Shown here: positions 1-4,706 of the stretch, one piece after another | Layout of the letters: every line of letters starts with the position of its first letter | How positions within the stretch are numbered: the first letter of the stretch is position 1 | DNA from: JBFMDH01 sp044868105 | GTDB lineage: Bacteria; Acidobacteriota; Blastocatellia; UBA7656 | DNA: 9,381 nt | Direction of reading: 5' to 3' | Assembly: GCA_044868105.1 (NCBI GenBank) | Contig: JBIOWC010000014.1 | Coordinates: forward strand, 1 to 9,381 | Notes under the pieces: model-generated | The model's database searches: none | The model's input: only the letters and a program-made list of their open reading frames with translations | Told to the model about the DNA's origin: nothing | Translations under genes and position numbers: made by a program

Positions 1-75
1 GTGTCAATTCTCTGTCGTTTGATTTGCATTTATGAATATATGCCAGCAAAGTATTTCGATAGTTAGCGAGAGCGC
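1..75 (+). other. 3' tail of an upstream cassette
   Basis: This is the end of a cassette that begins outside the window. Frame 1 is open from the left edge to a TAG at 64-66 and could be the last 21 codons of a gene. The other two + frames stop at about 20 and 33. Too little is present to identify a product. Confidence 0.35.
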
Positions 76-162
76 GTCTAACCAGCGATTCGACCGGAGC
101 GCGGGCACAACGATTCACATGCAATCAATGATTACCGCGCCCGGTCAATCGGGTCGTTAGAC
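76..162 (+). other. attC-1 recombination site
   Basis: The R'' box is GTCTAAC (76-82) and the R' box is GTTAGAC (156-162), 87 bp in all. The inner arms ATTCGACCGG and CCGGTCAAT pair, leaving one extra C on the L'' side, the usual extrahelical base that sets strand choice for the integrase. GAGCGCG and CGCGC extend the stem. It has the same type of arms as attC-2, -6, -9 and -10. Confidence 0.93.
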
Positions 163-198
163 GGTTCCGAGATACCTGCTTGGATTGGATTAGAAGCA

Positions 199-1089
199 AT
201 GATTAAGAAAACCATATTATCATCGCTTAGCTTGCCGGTGTTTCTTTTATTTCTCTCCTCTGCTCAAGCACAATCTTTTAAAGAAAGGGAGAAGTTCGTT
301 GGCCCCGTAAAATCCATACGAATCGAAATGATATACTTGGATAATACGGGGGCACTTGCTGGGCGCAAACGCCACCTGAGCGGACTGAGAGCTTATGATG
401 TAAAGGGAAATCTGACCCTTTATGAGGATTTTTTCTCATATGGCGAGCTTTCGTATGGCAAAGAAACCTACACATACGACTCAGCCGGGAAGCTGATCGA
501 AAAGACCCATGATCTCGGTAATGACCGAGTATTAAAAACCACTTACACTTATAATCAAACGGGGCAACTCTTCAAGGAGACAGATATCTATTTCAATCAG
601 GTTAAGGAATATATCTACAATCCAGAAGGCAAACTGATTGAAGTGAGACGCTCCTATATCAATGGGATTGATGGTGGAAGAGAAGTCATCTCATACGATG
701 ATGCCGGGAGAGAAACTGAGCGCATTTATTACGACAGAAACGGATTGCCTGAAGCGAAGGAAACCAAATCATACAATGCTGGGGGACGCCTTCTAAATGA
801 AGTCAATCGCTATGATACGAAAACCTACAATGAAAAAGGGCAACTTCTCACGGAAAGTAGTGGCAAAGATACAAATGATCGTAATTATCGAAAGGTCGTG
901 TACGAATACGATGACCGAGGGCATATCGTGAAAGAGGAAACCTATACGAATAAGGGACTGATAGAAACATCTCTATATGTATATGAGTTTGACTTGGTAG
1001 GAAATTGGACGAAACGAGTAACCACAGAAAAGCACGCTGACAGAAAGAATCAGGTTTGGGAAACATATCGAGTCATCGAATATTATTGA
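199..1089 (+). CDS. secreted YD-repeat (RHS-like) protein
   Basis: The predicted product is a 296-residue exported protein. Residues 1-24 form a signal peptide: KK near the N-terminus, a hydrophobic core, and a likely cut after AQA. The mature part is a tandem series of about nine short repeats of the form Y-[DN]-x-x-G-[KRQ]-L, for example TYDSAGKLIEK, YNQTGQLFKE, YNPEGKLIEV, SYDDAGRETE, YNEKGQLLTE and YEYDDRGHIV. This is the YD-repeat pattern of RHS and teneurin shells, which build beta-sheet barrels or bind carbohydrate. It is far shorter than true RHS toxins and has no PAAR, RHS-core autoprotease motif or C-terminal toxin, so it is a stand-alone repeat protein of unknown ligand. The start is preceded by a weak AGAAG at 192-196 and lies 42 nt into cassette 1. 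The type of protein is fairly sure; its role is not. Confidence 0.8.
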   Translation: MIKKTILSSLSLPVFLLFLSSAQAQSFKEREKFVGPVKSIRIEMIYLDNTGALAGRKRHLSGLRAYDVKGNLTLYEDFFSYGELSYGKETYTYDSAGKLIEKTHDLGNDRVLKTTYTYNQTGQLFKETDIYFNQVKEYIYNPEGKLIEVRRSYINGIDGGREVISYDDAGRETERIYYDRNGLPEAKETKSYNAGGRLLNEVNRYDTKTYNEKGQLLTESSGKDTNDRNYRKVVYEYDDRGHIVKEETYTNKGLIETSLYVYEFDLVGNWTKRVTTEKHADRKNQVWETYRVIEYY

Positions 1090-1121
1090 TGACTTCCCAA
1101 AAGCCAATGGATCGAAGAACC

Positions 1122-1208
1122 GTCTAACCAGCGATTCGACCGGAGCGCGAGCACAACGATTTTCATGCAACCAGTGTTTTTCGCGCCCGGTCAACCGGGT
1201 CGTTATGC
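1122..1208 (+). other. attC-2 recombination site
   Basis: R'' is GTCTAAC (1122-1128) and R' is GTTATGC (1202-1208), 87 bp. The arms ATTCGACCGGAGCGCG and CGCGCCCGGTCAA match attC-1 closely. The R' box departs from GTTRRRY at one place, but that hexamer belongs to the next cassette and is mirrored by the GCATAAC at that cassette's end. Confidence 0.92.
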
Positions 1209-1211
1209 CGC

Positions 1212-1228
1212 TTAACTTGAAAAGTTAA
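1212..1228 (+). promoter_or_regulatory. AT-rich hairpin in the leader of cassette 2
   Basis: TTAACTT (1212-1218) and AAGTTAA (1222-1228) form a perfect 7-bp stem with a GAA loop, 13 nt upstream of the ATG at 1242. It could shape the translation start region or be chance in AT-rich DNA. No promoter boxes accompany it. Confidence 0.3.
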
Positions 1229-1241
1229 ATATCAATTAAAA

Positions 1242-1526
1242 ATGTTTCACATCTACGATACATTTGAAATCACAGGCACAATGTTAAATCGGTATAAAGA
1301 GTTGATGACCGGCTTGGAAGAAGGGTTGATGGTTGTCTTCGATTATCACGAGTCTTTTGACCCCGCAAATTTTGTCGGGCGTATGGTGGAAATCAGAAAG
1401 CCTAATGGTGAAATCATACGGCATCGAATTGCGCAGGCGCAGATTCGCGGTTCAGCCTTAGGCTTATTGCTCAGTGGATTAAAAAGGGGCGATGTGCCGG
1501 CTGGTTCTGAGTTGTTGCTAGTGTAG
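1242..1526 (+). CDS. small hypothetical cassette protein
   Basis: This gene encodes 94 residues that I do not recognise as a named family. It is acidic at the N-terminus and then alternates short hydrophobic strands with turns (VEIRKPNGEIIRHRIAQAQIRG, then LLLSGLKRGDVPAGSELLLV). The closing pattern, GDVPAGSELLLV, resembles the end of small beta-barrels such as the EF-Tu domain-2 type, which is a guess from pattern only. There is no signal peptide, membrane helix or cysteine. The ATG at 1242 has a poor ribosome site; the internal ATG at 1281 is an alternative start. It is the only gene of a 442-bp cassette and ends 39 bp before its attC. Cytosolic location is inferred. Confidence 0.75.
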   Translation: MFHIYDTFEITGTMLNRYKELMTGLEEGLMVVFDYHESFDPANFVGRMVEIRKPNGEIIRHRIAQAQIRGSALGLLLSGLKRGDVPAGSELLLV

Positions 1527-1565
1527 ATTTCATTTGGCACTCTTAGTTTTGTGAATAGGCCCGCG

Positions 1566-1650
1566 GCATAACAGGTCATTCGACCGCAGCCGTAACTTGT
1601 GGGTTGCTATCCATCAATGGGCTTCGGCGCGGTCAATTCGGTCGTTAGAC
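1566..1650 (+). other. attC-3 recombination site
   Basis: R'' is GCATAAC (1566-1572) and R' is GTTAGAC (1644-1650), 85 bp. The arms ATTCGACCGCAGCCG and CGGCGCGGTCAAT pair. The apical part contains AACTTGTGGGTTG, nearly the same as in attC-7, so these two sites form a separate attC subfamily in this array. Confidence 0.92.
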
Positions 1651-1683
1651 GGACAAGTGACCATCTGTAAACGAGGTGCAAGC

Positions 1684-2274
1684 ATGAAGAAATCAATACG
1701 AAGGACATTAACGGCTTCCCTCCTTATTTCAACAATCGGTTTCTCATATCTGCTTTGGGCCGCACCGGCTTTAACCAATAAGCTCCGCCTCCATCTCACT
1801 GTGCAAAACACATCCATAAGACCCGACGAATACATAAGCGCCAGCGTCTCAATTACGAATGACGGCAATAGACCCGTTACTCTGGTCAAGCCCGGAGATG
1901 GAAGCGAATGTGGATGGCGTACGCCAGTCATCAAGTGGATAGTGACTCAAATTCGGAATGACAGTGAAGAGCGGTCAACCCCTGAATCAGAAGAACCAAT
2001 CTACCGGTGTGGCAATATCAACAGTTTGGGCCTTGATGAAGTGTTCATCCTTCACCCAGGAAAAACAAGAGAGTTTACGGAATGGATCGATCATCCAGGT
2101 TTGCGCAAACCGGGCGTTTACAAATTGGCTTTCTCGTATGAAAACGACCCGTCCGTGGAATGGCAGGGGGTGCCACTCGGGTTACATAATCCAATTGCGA
2201 TGCTCTGGGCAAAAAACAGTACAAGGTGCGAGTTAGAAAGCAATGAAATAATCATTGAGATTAGAGGAGAATGA
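1684..2274 (+). CDS. secreted or N-terminally anchored hypothetical protein, beta-sandwich-like
   Basis: The product is 196 residues. The start chosen is the ATG at 1684, preceded by GAGGTG at 1673-1678; a longer open frame back to 1597 would run through attC-3 and is not credible. Residues 1-29 are a basic, hydrophobic export signal or anchor (KKSIRR, then a core ending WAAPA). The rest is rich in beta patterns: LRLHLTVQNTSI, then ISASVSITNDGNRPVTLVKPGDGS, and near residues 140-155 GLRKPGVYKLAFSYEND. Statements such as VxITNxGxxPVTLV are common in immunoglobulin-like folds of exported proteins. Cysteines at 76, 109 and 182 could form a disulfide outside the cytoplasm. No catalytic motif is seen, and function is unknown. 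It ends just upstream of attC-4. Confidence 0.8.
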   Translation: MKKSIRRTLTASLLISTIGFSYLLWAAPALTNKLRLHLTVQNTSIRPDEYISASVSITNDGNRPVTLVKPGDGSECGWRTPVIKWIVTQIRNDSEERSTPESEEPIYRCGNINSLGLDEVFILHPGKTREFTEWIDHPGLRKPGVYKLAFSYENDPSVEWQGVPLGLHNPIAMLWAKNSTRCELESNEIIIEIRGE

Positions 2275-2285
2275 TGTGCGGGTCC

Positions 2286-2388
2286 GCCTAACATCGCGAT
2301 GCAGCCGAGCGCGGTACTCGCCTTTCACATGGCGTGCTCCGGCGCAGTTAATTTTCAGCAACGCGCCGGCTGATCGCAGGCGTTCGAC
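2286..2388 (+). other. attC-4 recombination site
   Basis: R'' is GCCTAAC (2286-2292) and R' is GTTCGAC (2382-2388), 103 bp. The arms GCAGCCGAGCGCG and CGCGCCGGCTG pair. A GTTAATT at 2347 looks like an earlier R' box but has no matching inner arm. The R'' differs by one base from the complement of this cassette's own start (TTAGAC), the only such mismatch in the window. Confidence 0.82.
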
Positions 2389-2447
2389 CGACCAGAGTCG
2401 CGCCTGGTCGGCATAGGAAGGAGGCGCGGAGACTCCGGTCGGTCGAA
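2383..2447. repeat. long inverted repeat at the start of cassette 4
   Basis: TTCGACCGACCAGAGTC (2383-2399) pairs with GACTCCGGTCGGTCGAA (2431-2447), with only an A-C mismatch at 2394/2436. GCGCCT (2400-2405) and AGGCGC (2422-2427) continue the stem. No T tract follows, so it is not a usual terminator. Confidence 0.85.
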
Positions 2448-2470
2448 CGGGGTTCGCCGATTCGCCTCCC

Positions 2471-2546
2471 CGAGCGCGGCGGATCGCCGCGTGCGCCGTT
2501 ACTATAACCACTATCCCGCCGCGCTCGACGGCTTCTGGGGAAGCCG
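2471..2546. repeat. nested hairpins in cassette 4
   Basis: CGAGCGCGGCG (2471-2481) pairs perfectly with CGCCGCGCTCG (2517-2527). A competing hairpin is GCGGCG-GAT-CGCCGC (2476-2490). CGGCTTC-TGGG-GAAGCCG (2529-2546) stands directly after. All could fold in RNA or in single-stranded DNA. Confidence 0.8.
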
Positions 2547-2558
2547 AGGCGCGTGGCG

Positions 2559-2646
2559 GTCGAACCCGCCGATGGAGCTGGCCCGACCTGAGTCGAGCGT
2601 ACAAGCCGAGACTTGCCGGGCAGCTCATCGGCGAACCCCGTTAGGC
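2559..2646 (+). other. attC-5 recombination site
   Basis: R'' is GTCGAAC (2559-2565), the exact complement of the TTCGAC that opens cassette 4. R' is GTTAGGC (2640-2646), and the length is a normal 88 bp. CGCCGATGGAGCTGGCCCG pairs with CGGGCAGCTCATCGGCG, leaving two single extra G bases on the L'' side, as in a working attC. A second GTCGAAC at 2442 with a perfect but bulge-free arm would give a 205-bp site and is less likely. Confidence 0.82.
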
Positions 2647-2656
2647 AGATAATGGG

Positions 2657-3073
2657 ATGCCGTCGCCTGAATCGTTTATGAGCGAGAACGAACATAAATG
2701 GCAGGGTCTTATCGCCGCCGGGAAAGAGGCTTGCCAACACCATAATCTTAGCCTTGCAGAAAAGTATTTTCTGGATGCAATGCATCTAGCTGAAGAACTG
2801 CCCGGTTTTCAAGAAAACTTGGAAGAAAGTGTGAATACGTTAGCCGTTTTCTACTATGCTTATGGTTTCTACGAGAAAGCCGAGCCCTATTGGGATCGTG
2901 GGCTGAGCTTCCTGGAAATGAAATGTGGGCCTGCGAGTCGAGAAGTGGGAACATACATATACAATATGGCGGAAGGCATCTATCGTCCCCAAGGAAAAGT
3001 TGAGAAAGCAGACGGTTTGCGCAAGCAAGCAATCGAAATATGTGGCGAAGGCTTCTTCAAAAAGAATTTGTGA
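2657..3073 (+). CDS. TPR-like helical repeat protein
   Basis: The 138-residue product shows the tetratricopeptide pattern of paired helices with small and aromatic residues at set positions. Approximate repeats are residues 14-47 (WQGLIAAGKEACQHHNLSLAEKYFLDAMHLAEEL), 56-89 (ESVNTLAVFYYAYGFYEKAEPYWDRGLSFLEM) and 98-130 (GTYIYNMAEGIYRPQGKVEKADGLRKQAIEIC). TPR proteins bind other proteins; no enzyme domain is attached, and its partner is unknown. There is no signal peptide, so it is probably cytosolic. The ATG at 2657 is given as start, but it has no clear ribosome site, and ATG 2678 (MSENEHKW) is an equally good choice. The gene ends 12 bp before its attC, which is interrupted by an inserted element. 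Confidence 0.8.
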   Translation: MPSPESFMSENEHKWQGLIAAGKEACQHHNLSLAEKYFLDAMHLAEELPGFQENLEESVNTLAVFYYAYGFYEKAEPYWDRGLSFLEMKCGPASREVGTYIYNMAEGIYRPQGKVEKADGLRKQAIEICGEGFFKKNL

Positions 3074-3098
3074 ACTCCTGAATCTGCCTAACAAACGA

Positions 3099-3104
3099 TT
3101 CGAC
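3099..3104. repeat. left target-site duplication (TTCGAC)
   Basis: TTCGAC directly abuts the left inverted repeat and is repeated at 3366-3371. Removing one copy and the element restores an unbroken attC. Confidence 0.88.
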
Positions 3105-3365
3105 CTCAGATTTTGTGCAAACAGGTCACCCATGACAGAGGTAAATAATTTAAATAAAAAGTTTATAGCCAACTCCAAGAAGATCATAATTGGGGCAGAT
3201 TTTGGCCTTTGGTCGTTTGGGCTCTGCCCTTGTCTGGCTGGCAGTCCAAGAGTCGGGAAAAGGGTGTTGAGTCGGTCTGTAAGTTATTGATTTCTGGTTG
3301 AGCCCAATAGCTGTAGGGTCATTATTAAACGGAGGAAACTGCTACCTGTTTGCGCAAAATCTGAG
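3105..3365. mobile_element. MITE-like element inserted in attC-6
   Basis: This 261-bp element has 22-bp terminal inverted repeats with one mismatch. The left end (3105-3126) begins CTCAGATTTTGTGC and ends AAACAGGT; the right end (3344-3365) begins ACCTGTTT and ends GCGCAAAATCTGAG. It is flanked by the direct repeat TTCGAC at 3099-3104 and 3366-3371, a 6-bp target duplication. There is no full transposase; the size suits a non-autonomous MITE that needs a transposase in trans. A 52-codon open frame inside it is the only coding candidate. The ends do not let me name the parent IS family; 5-6 bp duplications occur in several DDE families. It lies in the L'' arm of an attC, unlike the IS110/IS1111 or group IIC intron insertions usually described there. 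Confidence 0.88.
3132..3290 (+). CDS. 52-codon open frame inside the MITE-like element
   Basis: An ATG six bases inside the left inverted repeat opens a frame for 52 residues, beginning MTEVNNLNKKF and ending VLSRSVSY. It lies where the transposase start would be in a full element, so it may be the remains of a transposase N-terminus joined by an internal deletion to downstream sequence. The first 20 residues are encoded by AT-rich DNA and look protein-like; the rest is less so. It may not be expressed. Confidence 0.3.
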   Translation: MTEVNNLNKKFIANSKKIIIGADFGLWSFGLCPCLAGSPRVGKRVLSRSVSY

Positions 3366-3371
3366 TTCGAC
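3366..3371. repeat. right target-site duplication (TTCGAC)
   Basis: This is the second copy of TTCGAC, directly after the right inverted repeat. TTCGAC is also part of the L'' arm of most other attC sites in this array. Confidence 0.88.
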
Positions 3372-3441
3372 CGGAGCGCGAGCACAACGGCTTTCATGCA
3401 TCCAGTGTTGTTCGCGCCCGGTCAATCAAGGCGTTAGGCGT

Positions 3442-3771
3442 ATGAGCATACCCACCGAAAACGAGACTTGGATCATCGAAGCAGGAGACGCCATCATCCA
3501 GAAGATGGCATCCGCAGGCATCCAGGGGTTATCGCCGATGGAGCGGCTGATTTATTGCGTGTGGGTCGCCGATTACGGAATGCGCAACGCGGGCGATCTT
3601 GAGACGGCGCGTGACGTTTACGCTGACTTTCAGACAGAGGCCGCGCGGCTCGCGAGCCAGCTCGGGTTGCAGACGACCCAGCGGACATTTGCATTGCCGA
3701 CCGCGGAGTTGCAGCGTTCATTTCTCGCGAGCTTCGAGGAGATATGCGATGAGATTCGACAATACGCCTAA
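3442..3771 (+). CDS. small helical hypothetical protein
   Basis: The 109-residue product has no family I can name. The start is the ATG at 3442, three nt after the R' box of attC-6, which leaves almost no leader; an open frame reaching back to 3298 would begin inside the inserted element. The sequence is mostly helical and amphipathic (SPMERLIYCVWVADYGMRNAGDLETARDVYADFQTEAARLASQLGL), with a final helix FLASFEEICDEIRQYA. It lacks a signal peptide or membrane segment and is probably cytosolic. Its stop codon TAA (3769-3771) lies inside the R'' box of the next attC, so coding sequence and recombination site abut exactly. A short regulator or antitoxin-like role would be a guess. Confidence 0.72.
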   Translation: MSIPTENETWIIEAGDAIIQKMASAGIQGLSPMERLIYCVWVADYGMRNAGDLETARDVYADFQTEAARLASQLGLQTTQRTFALPTAELQRSFLASFEEICDEIRQYA

Positions 3772-3852
3772 CCCGGCGTTCGACCGCAGCCGCAACTTGT
3801 GGGTTGTTATCTTTCCAGTGGGTTCGCGGCGCGGTCAACGCCATCGTTAGGC
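3766..3852 (+). other. attC-7 recombination site
   Basis: R'' is GCCTAAC (3766-3772) and R' is GTTAGGC (3846-3852), 87 bp. The arms GCGTTCGACCGCAGCCG and CGGCGCGGTCAACGC pair. The apical AACTTGTGGGTTG is shared with attC-3. The R'' box carries the stop codon of the gene before it. Confidence 0.93.
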
Positions 3853-3866
3853 GGCCACCTCAGTAT

Positions 3867-3926
3867 ATGGAGCTTAATGAGCGCATTTGGCGTCTAGAAA
3901 GAGAGGCTAGATGGGATCCCGACTAA
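3867..3926 (+). CDS. possible 19-codon leader ORF overlapping the cassette 7 gene
   Basis: ATG at 3867 opens MELNERIWRLEREARWDPD and stops at TAA 3924-3926, overlapping the start of the next gene (ATG 3911) in another frame. Its ribosome site is unclear. It could couple translation to the main gene, as small ORFs in attI regions are reported to do for cassette genes, or be chance. Confidence 0.3.
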   Translation: MELNERIWRLEREARWDPD

Positions 3927-4591
3927 TCTTTCTACAATTCGTGCTTGGCCTGAATCATTTTCTGTTTTGGCTAGCAGGCGGACTGATTCTAAAAGGCCCA
4001 AGCAATTCCCGAAATAAACTTGGCTGTGCAATTCTGGCTGGTTTCGTTTTCGGTTTCGCGAGCGTTGGGATCGGAAATCAACTGAGACAAGAAGGGCACT
4101 TTAATTCCGTAGTTTGGGTGCTGATCCTATCGGGTGTATTGGGCCTGCTGGCAGGGTTAGCGGGTAGAAGGTCAGGCCGCGAATCTGTCATCCCATGGGA
4201 GGAACTGGAATCAGCATTATCGCGCCATGCTGGTAAAAAGGTACATCTTGCATACCAGCTTAGAGTTGACGGTCCAAACACGGCAGCGAGATTAATTTCA
4301 CAGACACTAGATCGTCTCGGCCTTGAGATAAACCAGTCTGGGGCCGAAAGCGATCCTTGGGAGGATTCTAAGAATCTACCAGATACAGATATTGTAGTTT
4401 GGATTTACGGTCAAGGCGTTGACCGAGCCGGTAATCCGGCGACGCTTTGTTACACAGTTTTGCATCCGAAGAGTGGCATTAAGTTAACCGACACTGTCTT
4501 TGATCTACGGAAGACGACGGCGTCCATTATGACGTCAATCTACAGATGCTTGGAGGAGGCAGGAAAGGATGATGGCACTCATGCCGCCTAA
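3911..4591 (+). CDS. membrane-anchored hypothetical protein with soluble C-terminal domain
   Basis: The product has 226 residues. Three likely membrane helices come first, at about 5-27 (FLQFVLGLNHFLFWLAGGLIL), 37-56 (GCAILAGFVFGFASVGIG) and 67-84 (VVWVLILSGVLGLLAGLAG). A soluble domain of about 130 residues follows from ESVIPWEELESAL to the end, with alternating helices and strands (AARLISQTLDRLGL, TDIVVWIYGQG, TLCYTVLHPKSGIKLTDTVFDL). There are no catalytic motifs I can recognise. The domain could sense or bind something at the membrane, which is inference from layout. GAGAGG at 3901-3906 is a good ribosome site for ATG 3911. The stop TAA (4589-4591) lies inside the R'' box of attC-8. Family unknown. 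Confidence 0.78.
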   Translation: MGSRLIFLQFVLGLNHFLFWLAGGLILKGPSNSRNKLGCAILAGFVFGFASVGIGNQLRQEGHFNSVVWVLILSGVLGLLAGLAGRRSGRESVIPWEELESALSRHAGKKVHLAYQLRVDGPNTAARLISQTLDRLGLEINQSGAESDPWEDSKNLPDTDIVVWIYGQGVDRAGNPATLCYTVLHPKSGIKLTDTVFDLRKTTASIMTSIYRCLEEAGKDDGTHAA

Positions 4592-4678
4592 CAACGACAT
4601 GCACCGGAGCCGCCGAACCGCAGTTCACGTGATTCCCCACGATGCCGCTCGGCGGCCCGGTGATGTCGAGCGTTAGGC
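4586..4678 (+). other. attC-8 recombination site
   Basis: R'' is GCCTAAC (4586-4592) and R' is GTTAGGC (4672-4678), 93 bp. GACATGCACCGGAGCCGCC pairs with GGCGGCCCGGTGATGTC, leaving an extra G on the L'' side. The arm sequence differs from the TTCGACC type, showing that the array mixes attC lineages. Confidence 0.93.
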
Positions 4679-4686
4679 GGAAATAG

Positions 4687-4704
4687 ATGATCGCGGTCGA
4701 TTAG
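4687..4704 (+). CDS. possible 5-codon leader ORF before the cassette 8 gene
   Basis: ATG ATC GCG GTC GAT TAG ends two nt before the ATG at 4707, a spacing that would allow reinitiation. The cassette 8 gene has no good ribosome site of its own. No ribosome site is visible for the mini-ORF either, so this is tentative. Confidence 0.2.
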   Translation: MIAVD

Positions 4705-4706
4705 CA

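Larger units (their letters stand above)
2383..2640 (+). mobile_element. cassette 4: no plausible ORF, GC-rich, heavily self-complementary
   Basis: This is a 258-bp cassette bounded by attC-4 and attC-5. The 170 bp of body has no credible + strand gene; a GGAAGGAGG-like stretch at 2416-2424 is followed by no start codon at useful distance. Open frames on the other strand run through both attC sites and look like shadows. The body holds three strong inverted repeats: 2383-2399 with 2431-2447 (17 bp, one mismatch, extended by GCGCCT/AGGCGC), 2471-2481 with 2517-2527 (11 bp perfect), and 2529-2535 with 2540-2546 (7 bp, TGGG loop). A further perfect 16-bp pair joins 2446-2461 to 2627-2642. GC is much higher than in the neighbours. 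It may encode a structured RNA or be composed of old attC arms. Confidence 0.7.
3086..3439 (+). other. attC-6, split by an insertion
   Basis: The R'' GCCTAAC (3086-3092) and the start of the L'' arm (ACGATTCGAC) lie at 3086-3104. The rest of the site resumes at 3366 with TTCGACCGGAGCGCG and ends with CGCGCCCGGTCAATCA and R' GTTAGGC (3433-3439). Taking out the 261-bp element and one 6-bp duplicate leaves exactly 87 bp, the same as attC-1, -2, -7 and -10, with complete pairing arms. The insertion separates R'' from the rest, so the folded site is probably dead or badly impaired. Confidence 0.92.

Noticed and set aside
2383..2447. Hairpin at 2383-2447 as a rho-independent terminator
   Set aside because: The stem is strong but no run of T follows on either strand.
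2442..2646. A 205-bp MITE with 16-bp perfect ends (2446-2461 and 2627-2642)
   Set aside because: No target duplication flanks it, and its right end coincides with the R' region of attC-5, so it is better explained by attC arms.
2233..2785. Open frames of 131 and 145 codons on the - strand across cassette 4 and attC-4/attC-5
   Set aside because: They run through two attC sites and into the 3' end or start of + strand genes, and their residue make-up is what GC-rich DNA gives in any frame. No ribosome site supports them.
3298..3441. Upstream extension of the cassette 6 gene (non-ATG start at 3298)
   Set aside because: The extension begins inside the MITE-like element and reads through the rest of attC-6. 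The ATG at 3442 is just after the R' box, as in other cassettes.
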